A stretch of 64,000 nucleotides of DNA from Streptomyces alfalfae (lineage in GTDB: Bacteria > Actinomycetota > Actinomycetes > Streptomycetales > Streptomycetaceae), in NCBI RefSeq assembly GCF_004127445.1, contig NZ_QEXM01000020.1, positions 62,001 through 126,000 of the forward strand. Direction: 5' to 3'. The position numbers and the translations under genes were made by a program. The stretch's first letter is position 1. Every line of letters begins with the position of its first letter. Under the pieces are notes generated by a model that was given only the letters and a program-made list of their open reading frames with translations, was not told the DNA's origin and searched no databases. Positions 35,192 to 44,222 of this stretch are shown here, in pieces.

Positions 35192-35896
35192 ATGCTTCCC
35201 ATGACGTCAGGGCCCGCGTTCCGCCTCGCACGAGCCGCCGTGTTCGCGGCCGTGTGCGTGGTGGCGACGGCCCTGGGTCACGCGCTCATGTCCGGTGCCC
35301 CGCTGCCCTGGTGGGCGGTGGGGTACGCGTTCGCCGCCACGTCGGCCGCCGCGTGGTGGCTGACCGGGTGTGAGCGCGGGGCCCTCGCGGTCACCGGCGC
35401 CACCGTCGCGTCGCAGCTGGGCCTGCACGAACTGTTCGGCCTGGCCCAGCGGGTGAGCGCGCCCGCCCCGGCCGCCGTGCCGGCCTCCGCGCCCGTGTCC
35501 ACGGCCACGGGTGGCGGCATGGACCACACGGGCCACCCCATGCCGGTGCCCGTGCCGGCGTCACCGCACGCCGCCATGCCGGACGAGGGCGTCTCCCACT
35601 GGATCATGTCCGTCTTCGGGCACAGCGCCCTCGGCATGTTCCTCGCCCACCTCACCGCCGCACTGCTCTGCGCCCTGTGGCTGTGGCGCGGCGAGGCGGC
35701 CGTGTTCCGCACCGGGCGGGCCCTCGCCGCCGCCGTCTTCGTGCCGCTGCGGCTGGTCCTCACGGCCCTGGCCGTCTCCCTTCCCCCGGCCCCGCCGCAC
35801 GTCGGCGCGCTCGCGCCCGTACCGCGGCTGCGCGGGGTCCTCCTGCAGCACGCCGTCTCCCGCAGAGGTCCGCCGGTCCTTCCGGCCAGTTCCTGA
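35192..35896 (+). CDS. Five-helix membrane protein with His/Met-rich loop
   Basis: 234 residues; an ATG three codons in (35201) is an equally possible start, and neither has a ribosome-binding site. Hydrophobic segments lie at about 12-30, 39-57, 65-87, 147-167 and 176-195. The loop between helices 3 and 4 contains GGGMDHTGHPMPVP, a His/Met cluster that could bind copper or another soft metal. I do not recognise the family. The ECF sigma gene follows by 84 bases, and a regulatory link is plausible. Confidence 0.65.
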   Translation: MLPMTSGPAFRLARAAVFAAVCVVATALGHALMSGAPLPWWAVGYAFAATSAAAWWLTGCERGALAVTGATVASQLGLHELFGLAQRVSAPAPAAVPASAPVSTATGGGMDHTGHPMPVPVPASPHAAMPDEGVSHWIMSVFGHSALGMFLAHLTAALLCALWLWRGEAAVFRTGRALAAAVFVPLRLVLTALAVSLPPAPPHVGALAPVPRLRGVLLQHAVSRRGPPVLPASS

Positions 35897-35980
35897 CACC
35901 GCCCGCACCCCACGTGCCGGGCGGATCTTCGGCGTTCCCCGCCGAAGCACCGAACTCTCCTCACCGAAGGACCTCTTGCG

Positions 35981-36574
35981 ATGCCTCATGCCCTCGTGCA
36001 CCCCGGACACGGCACGGACGCGGCCCGGGACGAGCTGATAACGGAATGGGCCCTCGCCGCGCGCGACGGCGACGGCGACGCGTTCGAGCGGTTCGTGCGC
36101 GCCACCCGGCGTGACGTCCTGCGCTTCGTGGCCCACCTCAGCGGCGACCCGCACGCGGCCGACGACCTGACCCAGGAGACGTATCTGCGCGCCCTGACCT
36201 CGCTCCACGGCTACGCCGCCCGCTCCTGCGCCCGCGTCTGGCTGCTCGCCATCGCGCGGCGCACGGTCGCCGACCGCTTCCGCATGGCGGCGGCCCGGCC
36301 CCGGATCTCCGACACCGGCGACTGGCAGGCCAGCGCGGAGCGTGCCCAGCCGCGCGGTCTGCCCGGCTTCGAGGAGGGCGTGGCCCTGCTCGACCTGCTG
36401 GCGGCCCTGGACGCGCCGCGCCGCGAGGCGTTCGTGCTGACCCAGCTCGTCGGACTCCCGTACGCGGACGCCGCCGCCGCCGTCGGCTGCCCCGTGGGGA
36501 CGGTGCGCTCCCGGGTGGCGCGCGCCAGGGAGCGGGTGAGCGCGCTGCTGCTCGCGGCGGACCGCGTCGCGTGA
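35981..36574 (+). CDS. ECF-type RNA polymerase sigma factor
   Basis: 197 residues from the ATG at 35981 (GAAGGA upstream). Region 2 reads FERFVRATRRDVLRFVAHLS with the DDLTQETYLRAL segment; region 4 reads PRREAFVLTQLVGLPYADAA, then GCPVGTVRSRVARARERV. No anti-sigma (zinc-finger) gene is adjacent; the next gene on either side is a membrane protein or a convergent acetyltransferase. The upstream membrane protein may act as sensor or target. Confidence 0.93.
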   Translation: MPHALVHPGHGTDAARDELITEWALAARDGDGDAFERFVRATRRDVLRFVAHLSGDPHAADDLTQETYLRALTSLHGYAARSCARVWLLAIARRTVADRFRMAAARPRISDTGDWQASAERAQPRGLPGFEEGVALLDLLAALDAPRREAFVLTQLVGLPYADAAAAVGCPVGTVRSRVARARERVSALLLAADRVA

Positions 36575-36657
36575 CCCGCACCGGCTGACCACGACGGGCC
36601 CCGGCCGTCGGCCCCCGCACACCTCGCGGGGACCGGCGGCCGGCTCCAGGACCGGCC

Positions 36658-37131
36658 CTAGCCGGTGTTCTCGCGCACGAACAGCGTCACCGACACGCTC
36701 GCCTCGAAGCCGTTGGCGCGCATCAGGGCGGCCGACGCCGTGTTGCGGGACTCGACGTCCGTGACCACGGCGTCGGCCCCGGCCTCCGTGAGCGTCGCGC
36801 AGCACGCCTTGACCAGGCGGCTCGCGACGCCCTGGCCCTGGTACTCGGGGGCGCACGCGATCCACTCCAGGTTGCCCCAGTCGGAGCGCTGGTCGAAGCC
36901 CATCGAGCCGAGCACGAAACCGGCGAGTTGTTCCCCGTCGAGCGCCACCCAGCAGGCGGACGCCTCGCTGTCGAGGTGGCCCGCGATGGCCGAGAGGGAC
37001 CACGACGTGTACGGCTTGACGGAGGTGTCGTAGACCCTCCGCCCCAGGGCGAGGACATCGGCCAGATGGGCGGGCGTCATCGGGGCGAGCGCGACGGCCC
37101 CGCGTTCCGGCGGCGCGGCGGGGGTGGACAT
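36658..37131 (-). CDS. GNAT family N-acetyltransferase
   Basis: 157 residues. The acetyl-CoA-binding motif A reads [20 protein letters not shown] with the Q-G-Q-G-V-A pyrophosphate loop, followed by [20 protein letters not shown], the usual C-terminal GNAT pattern. The substrate is unknown. It is divergent from hemC across 240 bases and convergent with the sigma factor gene. Confidence 0.92.
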   Translation of the reverse strand: MSTPAAPPERGAVALAPMTPAHLADVLALGRRVYDTSVKPYTSWSLSAIAGHLDSEASACWVALDGEQLAGFVLGSMGFDQRSDWGNLEWIACAPEYQGQGVASRLVKACCATLTEAGADAVVTDVESRNTASAALMRANGFEASVSVTLFVRENTG

Positions 37132-37371
37132 ACGGGCCTCCCAGGGGCGGGCGCGGCGCCGGGCCGCGCCTTCGTCACCTCACGCTATGAGGCGGACCGC
37201 GGTCGCGCACGCGGAGCGGACCCGGGCGGCGGCCGGGCCGCACATGCCGCCGGGAACCCCGCGCCCCACCTGTCACTGGGCCAACTGGGCTACGCCGGAC
37301 GCCCTTTGCCACACCTCCCGGATCGGGGACACGTGCGTGACCCGCCCCCGCGAAGGCCTATCGTGGAGCGC

Positions 37372-38307
37372 ATGTCCGCTCCTGAACTGATCCGCATCGT
37401 CTCCCGCTCCTCCCCCATGGCCCTGGCCCAGGTGGAGCGCGTCCGCACCGAGCTCGCCGCGCTGCACCCCGGTATCCGCACCGAGGTCGTGCCGGTCACG
37501 ACCTCGGGCGACCGCTGGATGGGCGACCTGGCGCAGCTCGGCGGCAAGGGCGCCTTCACCAAGGAGGTCGACGCCGCGCTGCTCGCGGGCGAGGCGGATC
37601 TCGCCGTGCACTGCGTGAAGGACGTACCGGCGGACCGGCCGCTGCCCGCGGGCACGACGTTCGCCGCGTTCCTCAAGCGCGACGACATCAGGGACGCGCT
37701 GATCCACCCCGGCGGCCTCACCCTCGACGAGCTGCCGGCCGGCTCCCGCATCGGCACCTCCTCGGTGCGCCGCCGGGCGCAGCTCGCCGCCTCGCACCCC
37801 GAGCTGGAGTGCGTGCCCATGCGGGGCAACGCGGGGCGCCGCCTGGAGAAGCTCGCCGCGGGCGACGCCGACGCGCTGCTGCTCGCGCAGTCCGGCCTGG
37901 AGCGCATCGGCCGCCCCGACCTGGCGACCGACGTGCTGTCCGTCGAGACGATGTGTCCGCCGATCGGCGCCGGCATCCTCGCCCTGCAGTGCCGTGAGGA
38001 CGACACCGCGACGATCGACGCGGTGTCGGCCCTCGGTGACCGGGACGCCTGGCGCGAGGCGACGGCCGAGCGCATGTTCCTGCACGTGCTGCAGGGCCAC
38101 TGCAACTCCCCCATCGCCGGGTACGCGCGCTCCGAGCGGGGCGGCGACCTGTCGCTGCGCGCCTGCGTCTTCACCCCCGACGGCAAGACCGTGCTGAACG
38201 CCCACGAGTGGGCGGGCCCGCTCGACCCGGCGACGCTCGGCACGTCGGTGGCCGTCGCGCTCCTGCGCCAGGGGGCGCGGGAGCTGATCGACGGCATCGC
38301 GCACTGA
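37372..38307 (+). CDS. hemC: Hydroxymethylbilane synthase (porphobilinogen deaminase), isolated copy
   Basis: 311 residues from the ATG at 37372 (a GTG three codons upstream is possible). Family blocks are [28 protein letters not shown], the catalytic D84 in [23 protein letters not shown] and Cys244 in [12 protein letters not shown], which carries the dipyrromethane cofactor. The usual sequence there is GGC; here it is GHC. No hemA, hemB or hemD is nearby, so this is probably a second copy besides the main haem operon. It converges on the pullulanase gene with only 11 bases between stops. Confidence 0.92.
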   Translation: MSAPELIRIVSRSSPMALAQVERVRTELAALHPGIRTEVVPVTTSGDRWMGDLAQLGGKGAFTKEVDAALLAGEADLAVHCVKDVPADRPLPAGTTFAAFLKRDDIRDALIHPGGLTLDELPAGSRIGTSSVRRRAQLAASHPELECVPMRGNAGRRLEKLAAGDADALLLAQSGLERIGRPDLATDVLSVETMCPPIGAGILALQCREDDTATIDAVSALGDRDAWREATAERMFLHVLQGHCNSPIAGYARSERGGDLSLRACVFTPDGKTVLNAHEWAGPLDPATLGTSVAVALLRQGARELIDGIAH

Positions 38308-38318
38308 CGGGGGCGTCC

Positions 38319-41027
38319 TCAGCGCCGCTCGAAGACGGCGACCGTACGGGCGGGGACGGTGAAGGTACCGGACTTCCGCTCGTACGAGGACGCCTTGACG
38401 GTGGTGTCGGCGCCCTTGGCCTGTACGGGGTGCAGCCGGTACGCCGTGTCCTTCAGGCCCGCCACCCGCTGCTCCCGCGCGTCCGGGGTCGCGTTGAAGA
38501 CGACGACGAGGTCACCGACCCGCATGGTGACGACGCCCGGCGTCTCCGCGTCGGTGCCGGAGAGCGGGAAGGAGAGCCGGGACTGGACCTCGGCGGCCGT
38601 GGTCAGGGAGAAGGCGGGCTCGCTCGCGCGCAGCTTCACCAGGTCCCGGTAGGCGGCCGACGCGCCGTCGATCTCCCGGCAGCCGGGGTTCAGGGCGGCG
38701 GAGGCCAGGAGGGGCTTGGCGAAGCTCCACTTGGCCTTGTTGTCCGCGGCCACCGGCAGCCCGCGCCCGAAGCCGTTGCCGTCGCGGCAGCTCCAGTGGA
38801 TGGCGTTGAACCAGTCGCCGCTGTCGAAGGAGTTCCGGTCGAGGGACTTCGAGCGCAGCAGGTCGCTGCCGGCCTGGGAGAGCGAGGGGCCCTGGGCGAG
38901 GGTCGCGGTCGCCATGGCGAGCACCTGCATGCGGGCGCGGTCGGCGGGTGAGGTGTCCGCGGGGAGCTTGAAGGCGAGCGCGTCGTACAGCGACTCGTTG
39001 TCGTGCGCGTCGGCGTAGGAGAGGGCGTCGCCGGGGGCCGCCGCGTATCCGGCGGGGGAACCGTTGTAGTCGACCTGCGAGCCCTTGACCCTGCGGCCCG
39101 CGGAGTCGGTGAACGTGTACGAGGCCAGGTTGCCGGTCAGTCCCACCTTCAGCAGGTCCTGGTAGTGCAGGAGCCGGGCCTTCTGCTCGGCCTTCGTGCC
39201 GTTCGCCTTCGAGGCGTTGGGGTCGGTGTAGAGGCCGCTCGCGAAGCCCTGGACGCCGGGGTCCTCGTCGAAGGGGCTGCCGCCGCGCACGGCGTCACGG
39301 GCGCGGTCGGAGAAGGTGGCGACGCCGGTGCCCGCCATGTTCTTCTGGGTGGCCTGGACGAAGCGGGCGTCGTCGGCGACCTCGCCGAAGTTCCAGCCCT
39401 CTCCGTAGAGGATGACCTTCTTCCCGTCGACGCCGTCCTTCTTCGGCGTCAGCGCGTCCAGGGCCTTCCGCACGGCGACGATGTTGGCCTTGGGGTGGTG
39501 GCCCATCAGGTCGAAGCGGAAGCCGTCGACCTTGTACTCCTTGGCCCAGGTGACCACGGAGTCGACGACGAGCTTGCCCATCATGGCGTTCTCGGGCGCG
39601 GTGTTCGCGCAGCACGTCGAGTTGGCGACGCTTCCGTCGGCGAGGAGCCGGTGGTAGTAGCCGGGCACGATCTTGTCGAGGACGGACTCGTCGGCCTGGC
39701 CGCCGGCGACCGTGTGGTTGTAGACGACGTCCATGACGGCCCGCAGCCCGGAGCGGTTCAGGCCTTGGACCATCTGCCGGAACTCGACCGTGCGCCGGGT
39801 CCCGTCCGGGTCGCTCGCGTAACTGCCCTCCGGCACGGTGTAGTGCACGGGGTCGTAGCCCCAGTTGTAGCCGTCCTCGGCGGCGGCCTCGGAGACGCAC
39901 GCCTGCTGCTCGTCGGAGTCGGGCGCGGACGCCGTCAGGTCGCAGTCGGGCTCGGCCTGGTCACCGCGGCGTTCGGGGACGATGCCGAAGTCGGAGACGG
40001 GCAGCAGGTGGACGTACGACGTGCCGGCCCTGGCGAGCTCGCGCAGGTGCTTCATGCCGTCGGACGCCTTGTCCGTGAAGGCGCGGTACTCACCGGGGTG
40101 GCGGGACGTGCGGTCCTCCACGGAGAAGTCGCGGACGTGCAGTTCCTGGATCTGCGCGTCCCGCAGCGGTGTCGCCCTCGGCTTCCGCAGCCGGTCCCAG
40201 CCGGCGGGGGCGAGCCGCGGGTCGTCGAGGTCGGCGGCGAGGCTGCGGGCGGAGTCGGCGGTGAGGGCGGTGGAGTAGGGGTCGGTGACCTTGTTGGTGA
40301 CCACCTTCTGGACGCTGGGCGCCCACACCTTCACGACGTACCTGTACGGCTTGCCCTGCCAGGCCTTGGGGCCGCTGACGGACCACACGCCGCTGGTGTC
40401 GTCGCGCCGCATGGGCACGGTCCTGCCGTCCAGTTCGAGGGCGACGGACCGGGCGGTGGGCGCCCAGACGGCGAGCGAGGTGCGGCCGTGGCGGAACCTC
40501 GGGCCGAGTTCCGCCTTGGTGGCGGCGGCGCCGTAGAGGTCATCGAGGATGCCCTGCGTCTGGACGCCGGTGGCGTCGAGCAGCGTCCCGTCGGCGTCCT
40601 CGCGGACCGCGACGACCTGGCCGGTCAGGGCACGGCGGGCCTGCGCGCGGTCGCGCGGCTCGACGCTGAAGGCGGCATAGCCCTTGAGGTGCGGGAACTT
40701 CTGGCGCTGGGCCTCGGTCAGGCCGCCCTCGACCGGTGTCAGGCGTATGCGCCGCCCTTCCCCGACCAGCTTCCCGTCCCGCACGGTGAGCCGCCCGTCG
40801 GGGTCGTACACCAGCTCGTGCCGGGCGCCGGCGGCGCCGGGCAGGTCCCAGGCGAGGGTGTTCCGGTCGATCCACTGGGCTCTGGCCTTGGTCGGATCGA
40901 GCGCGTCGCCCGCGTCGGCGACGGCCGAGGCCCTGGGCGCCGCGCCGACGGAGGGGGCCAGGGGCACGACGACGGCGAGCAGGGCGAGGGAGGTGGCGAG
41001 GAGCGAACGACGGGGGGAGCCGGTCAA
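38319..41027 (-). CDS. pulA: Secreted pullulanase (GH13, type I, debranching)
   Basis: 902 residues from a TTG at 41027; AAGGAG at good spacing upstream supports it. A signal peptide covers about residues 1-30 ([20 protein letters not shown]). N-terminal accessory domains reach to about 300, including a CBM48-like module ([20 protein letters not shown]). The catalytic barrel has the pullulanase mark YNWGYDP, then [17 protein letters not shown] with the nucleophile Asp, YGEGWNF with the acid Glu, and [10 protein letters not shown]. It cleaves alpha-1,6 branches of pullulan and amylopectin outside the cell, feeding the mal importer encoded nearby. Confidence 0.94.
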   Translation of the reverse strand: MTGSPRRSLLATSLALLAVVVPLAPSVGAAPRASAVADAGDALDPTKARAQWIDRNTLAWDLPGAAGARHELVYDPDGRLTVRDGKLVGEGRRIRLTPVEGGLTEAQRQKFPHLKGYAAFSVEPRDRAQARRALTGQVVAVREDADGTLLDATGVQTQGILDDLYGAAATKAELGPRFRHGRTSLAVWAPTARSVALELDGRTVPMRRDDTSGVWSVSGPKAWQGKPYRYVVKVWAPSVQKVVTNKVTDPYSTALTADSARSLAADLDDPRLAPAGWDRLRKPRATPLRDAQIQELHVRDFSVEDRTSRHPGEYRAFTDKASDGMKHLRELARAGTSYVHLLPVSDFGIVPERRGDQAEPDCDLTASAPDSDEQQACVSEAAAEDGYNWGYDPVHYTVPEGSYASDPDGTRRTVEFRQMVQGLNRSGLRAVMDVVYNHTVAGGQADESVLDKIVPGYYHRLLADGSVANSTCCANTAPENAMMGKLVVDSVVTWAKEYKVDGFRFDLMGHHPKANIVAVRKALDALTPKKDGVDGKKVILYGEGWNFGEVADDARFVQATQKNMAGTGVATFSDRARDAVRGGSPFDEDPGVQGFASGLYTDPNASKANGTKAEQKARLLHYQDLLKVGLTGNLASYTFTDSAGRRVKGSQVDYNGSPAGYAAAPGDALSYADAHDNESLYDALAFKLPADTSPADRARMQVLAMATATLAQGPSLSQAGSDLLRSKSLDRNSFDSGDWFNAIHWSCRDGNGFGRGLPVAADNKAKWSFAKPLLASAALNPGCREIDGASAAYRDLVKLRASEPAFSLTTAAEVQSRLSFPLSGTDAETPGVVTMRVGDLVVVFNATPDAREQRVAGLKDTAYRLHPVQAKGADTTVKASSYERKSGTFTVPARTVAVFERR

Positions 41028-41070
41028 GGGGGTCTCCTTGAAGGGGGAGGGACGGAAGCGGGGCCCCTCG

Positions 41071-41300
41071 GGCGTGTGGCGGAGGAGGAACGGGACCAGG
41101 GGCGGAGCCCTGAAATCACTCCGGCGGAGGAGGAGCGACCCAGGGGCGACGCCCTGGGATTCAGCCCCTCCGGCGTTTGAGGAGCGGGGTCCGGGGCGGA
41201 GCCCTGGAATCCAGCACCCCGGCGTCAGGGGGCGGGACCAGGGGCCGAGCCCTGAGTCACTCCGGCGTGAGAGGGGCGGAGCCCGGGGCGGGGCGGGCCG
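41071..41300. repeat. Five imperfect tandem copies of a 43-52 base GC-rich element
   Basis: Copies begin at about 41071, 41123, 41172, 41221 and 41264. Each starts with GGCG(T/G), has a GGAG/GCGG segment, then a CCAGGGGCGGAGCCCTG-like core, and most end ACTCC or CCCC. The gap between the divergently oriented ends of the amylase and pullulanase region (41028-41364) is almost filled by them. The core resembles a dispersed extragenic element common in Streptomyces; a tandem run is less usual. Confidence 0.75.
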
Positions 41301-41333
41301 CCCGGCAGCGGGAAGGCGGATGCCGGGCGGCCC
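41295..41333 (-). terminator. Hairpin terminator after the amylase gene
   Basis: GGGCCGCCCGGCA (41295-41307) pairs perfectly with TGCCGGGCGGCCC (41321-41333) over a 13-base loop, about 30 bases beyond the amylase stop on the minus strand. Confidence 0.75.
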
Positions 41334-41364
41334 AGAGGACGGGTTCAGCCGCGCCGCACGGCGC

Positions 41365-42765
41365 TCAGCACTTGCGGGCCCCCACGTGCAGCGCGAGCGC
41401 CGTGTCGGGCGCCACGGACGCCGTGAACTGCCCCGAGCCGTTGACGTTGACGGTCCTGCGGCCCTGGACGTCGCAGTACGTGCCGGCGGCCAGCGAGGTC
41501 TGGAAGGTCCGGTTGACGGCGTGACCCTCGTGGTTGATCACCACGTACGCCTTGTCGCCGCGGCCGAAGGCGATCGCGTCGTTGCCGTTGTCCCACCAGT
41601 TGGTCATGCCCTTGCCGTGCGCGGCGTTGCGGAACTTGACCATGCTCTTGATCTCGGGCCAGGCGTGCTGGCACTTCCAGCCGTCGTTGTAGCAGGCCTT
41701 CACATGACCGCCGTCGGGCGACCCCGCGTCGTTGTTGCTGAACTCGTAGCCGGAGTGCACGTCGGGCGAGCCGTAGGGCAGGGCGAGCATGAACACGTGC
41801 GCGAGGGTGTACTTCGCGCCGTCCTTGTAGTTGAGGCTCTGGCCGTGCCGTTCGGTGTCGTGGTTGGTGACGAAGACGGACGACTTGGAGCCGGGCATGT
41901 AGCCCCAGCCCTCGCCGTAGTTCTTGAGGTAGGCGAGCTTCTCGTCGTTGAAGACCCGCTTGAGGTCCCAGGCGTACCGGAACTCCTGCGCGTCGCCGAC
42001 GGCGGTGTACTCGCTCGGCGAGACCGCCTCGTTCGCGCCGTACAGCGTCTCCTGCTTCCAGTAGACGTCCTGCTTGTTCAGCCGCGACTTGATGTTCTTG
42101 AGGTCGTCGACGGGGATGTGCTTGGCCGCGTCGACGCGGAAGCCGTCGACGCCGAGGGAGAGGAGGTCGTTGAGGTAGGTCGCGATCCTGCCCCGGACGT
42201 ACTCCTCGCCGGTGTCGAGGTCGGCGAGGCCGCCCAGTTCGCAGTTCTGGGTGTTCCAGCGGTCCTGGTAGTTGCTGATGGACGCCTGGCAGTTGTCCAT
42301 GTCGAAGCGGGAGTACGTGCCCGGGTAGTCGTATTTGGTGAAGCGGGAGCCCGCGGAGCCGGTGCCCGAGGCGTTCGTCATGTGGTTGATCACCGCGTCG
42401 GCGACGACCTTGACGCCCGCGGAGTGGCAGGTGTCCACCATGTTCTTGAACGCGGACCGGTCACCGAGCCGGGTGCCGATCTTGTAGCTCACGGGCTGGT
42501 ACGCGGCCCACCACGCCTCGCCCTGGAGGCGCTCCTGTGGTGGTGACACCTGCACGGCGCCGTATCCGTCGGGGCCGAGCTGGTCCGTGCACGCCTTGGC
42601 CACCGAGGCGTACTCCCACTCGAAGAGCACGGCGGTGACGTCCTTGCCGCCGGGCGGGGCGGCCTGTGCCTGCGGGGCTCCGGCGACGAGGCCGCCGGCG
42701 ACTCCGGCGGCGAGGGCGAGGGTGGCGGCGAGGGGTCTGCGGACCCCGGTCTTCCGGGCAGCCAT
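41365..42765 (-). CDS. Secreted alpha-amylase (GH13)
   Basis: 466 residues from the ATG at 42765. The signal peptide is about 1-36 ([22 protein letters not shown]). The barrel begins [17 protein letters not shown], as in Streptomyces alpha-amylases. Conserved regions are [16 protein letters not shown] with the nucleophile Asp, the acid Glu in YWKQETLYG, and [11 protein letters not shown] with the third acid Asp. It lacks a C-terminal starch-binding domain, ending at the C-domain. It cuts starch to maltodextrins for MalEFG. If the neighbouring cluster makes an acarbose-type inhibitor, this enzyme may need to tolerate it. Confidence 0.94.
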   Translation of the reverse strand: MAARKTGVRRPLAATLALAAGVAGGLVAGAPQAQAAPPGGKDVTAVLFEWEYASVAKACTDQLGPDGYGAVQVSPPQERLQGEAWWAAYQPVSYKIGTRLGDRSAFKNMVDTCHSAGVKVVADAVINHMTNASGTGSAGSRFTKYDYPGTYSRFDMDNCQASISNYQDRWNTQNCELGGLADLDTGEEYVRGRIATYLNDLLSLGVDGFRVDAAKHIPVDDLKNIKSRLNKQDVYWKQETLYGANEAVSPSEYTAVGDAQEFRYAWDLKRVFNDEKLAYLKNYGEGWGYMPGSKSSVFVTNHDTERHGQSLNYKDGAKYTLAHVFMLALPYGSPDVHSGYEFSNNDAGSPDGGHVKACYNDGWKCQHAWPEIKSMVKFRNAAHGKGMTNWWDNGNDAIAFGRGDKAYVVINHEGHAVNRTFQTSLAAGTYCDVQGRRTVNVNGSGQFTASVAPDTALALHVGARKC

Positions 42766-42833
42766 GATGGTCTCCTGCGTCAGTGGGGATGGCCCTGTGC
42801 GGCAACGCGCCGTGCCCGTCAGGCCGTTGAAGG

Positions 42834-42977
42834 ATGTTGCAGCAACATTTCAACGCCGATTTCGGACGAGACCGTACGACCCCGGGGAACCGGGGTCAAC
42901 CCTTCACGCACAACTGGTCGCCACACTGCGGTTTCCGGGATTTCATACGCCGCAAGACCTTTCGCAAGAGATTGCGA
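42834..42977. promoter_or_regulatory. Amylase promoter region with two operator-like palindromes
   Basis: The 398-base gap 42766-43163 lies upstream of the amylase gene. ATGTTGC-A-GCAACAT (42834-42848) is a perfect palindrome flanked by CGTTGAA and TTCAACG. TCGCAA-GAGA-TTGCGA (42962-42977) is a second. The GCAA/TTGC half-sites are like those at malE, so binding by the LacI-family regulators encoded nearby is likely. The rest of the gap shows no gene. Confidence 0.65.
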
Positions 42978-43163
42978 CGGTGTTACGTTCAACCACGACT
43001 CCGGTTCGAGCGGCCGGGGGCCCGGCACACCGGGCCCCACGCGCCCGGCCGTTCGGGCCGGGTCCCAGGAACGGGAAGGCCCCGGGGCCACATCGTCACC
43101 CCGCTGCCCCGACCGGGCCGGCTCCGGGGCCGTCCTTCCAGAGCCTGGCCCGTACGTCCGCTC

Positions 43164-44222
43164 TCAGCGCGGCGCCTGCGCCGTGGACCCCCGGACGACC
43201 AGCTCGGGCTGGAAGACGAACTCCGTGTGCTGCACGGGGTTGCCCTGGATCTCTTCGAGCAGCGCGCCCACCGCCGCGGTGGCCATGGCCTGCACCGGCT
43301 GACGCACCGTCGTCAGCGGCGGGTCGGTGAACGCGATCAGCGGCGAGTCGTCGAAGCCGACGACGGAGACGTCCCCCGGCACCGAGAGCCCGCGCTGACG
43401 CACCGCGCGCACGGCCCCGAGCGCCATCATGTCGCTGCCGCAGACCATCGCCGTGCACCCCTGGTCCAGGAGCGCGCTGGCCGCCGCGTGGCCGCCCTCG
43501 ACGGTGAACAGGGTGCGCTGCACCAGCCGCTCGGCCTCCCCCTGTGCCAGGCCGAGCAGGCCGTGCAGCGCCGCGGTGAACCCCTCCGCCTTGCGCCGGG
43601 AGGGCACGTACCTGGTCGGGCCGATGGCCAGACCGATCCGCTCGTGCCCCAGATCGACCAGGTGGCGCACCGCCATCCGGGCCGCCGCTCGGTCGTCGGG
43701 CGAGACGAAGGACACCGGGATGTTCTCGTTGTAGCCGTTGATCAGGACGAACGGCGTGCCCCGCCCCGCCAGTTCGAGGTAGCGGGTGGGGTCCGCCGTG
43801 GTGTCCGCGTGGAGCCCGGAGAGGAACACGATGCCGCTGACGCGGCGCTCCTCCAGTTGCTCGACCAGTTCGTCCTCGGTCGCGCCGCCCGGCATCTGGG
43901 TGCACAGCATGGGCGTGTAGCCGTGCCCGGCGAGCACCTGCTCGACGACCTGCGCGAAGGCGGGGAAGATCGGGTTGCTCAGCTCGGGGACGACGAGCCC
44001 GACGAGACCGGCGCTGTGCCGCTTCAGGCGCAGCGGGCGCTCGTAGCCCAGGATGTCCAGGGCCGCGAGCACCCGTTGCCGCGTGCCCGTCGCCACCCCC
44101 GGTTTGCCGTTGAGCACCCGGCTCGCGGTGGCTTCGCTCACCCCGGCCTGGGCCGCGATGTCCGCGAGGCGCGGAGCACCGCGGTCGGCCCAGTCCGAGG
44201 CGCGCGGCGGGGAGGTGGTCAC
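43164..44222 (-). CDS. LacI family regulator, MalR paralogue inside the amylolytic locus
   Basis: 352 residues from a GTG at 44222 that overlaps the alpha-glucosidase stop (GTGA). The HTH reads RLADIAAQAGVSEATASRVL followed by NGKPGV at about residues 18-42. The periplasmic-binding-like effector domain ends PLTTVRQPVQAMATAAVGAL...EFVFQPELVVRGST. It is very similar along its length to the plus-strand LacI protein at 49543 and has the same HTH recognition helix apart from one Ala/Val change, so both probably bind the same operators. It may control the downstream amylase gene and act in feedback on the mal operon. Confidence 0.92.
   Translation of the reverse strand: MTTSPPRASDWADRGAPRLADIAAQAGVSEATASRVLNGKPGVATGTRQRVLAALDILGYERPLRLKRHSAGLVGLVVPELSNPIFPAFAQVVEQVLAGHGYTPMLCTQMPGGATEDELVEQLEERRVSGIVFLSGLHADTTADPTRYLELAGRGTPFVLINGYNENIPVSFVSPDDRAAARMAVRHLVDLGHERIGLAIGPTRYVPSRRKAEGFTAALHGLLGLAQGEAERLVQRTLFTVEGGHAAASALLDQGCTAMVCGSDMMALGAVRAVRQRGLSVPGDVSVVGFDDSPLIAFTDPPLTTVRQPVQAMATAAVGALLEEIQGNPVQHTEFVFQPELVVRGSTAQAPR

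Noticed and set aside
41028..41364. Insertion-sequence remnant
   Set aside because: No transposase-like frame, terminal inverted repeats or target duplication; the DNA is explained by short tandem elements and a terminator.
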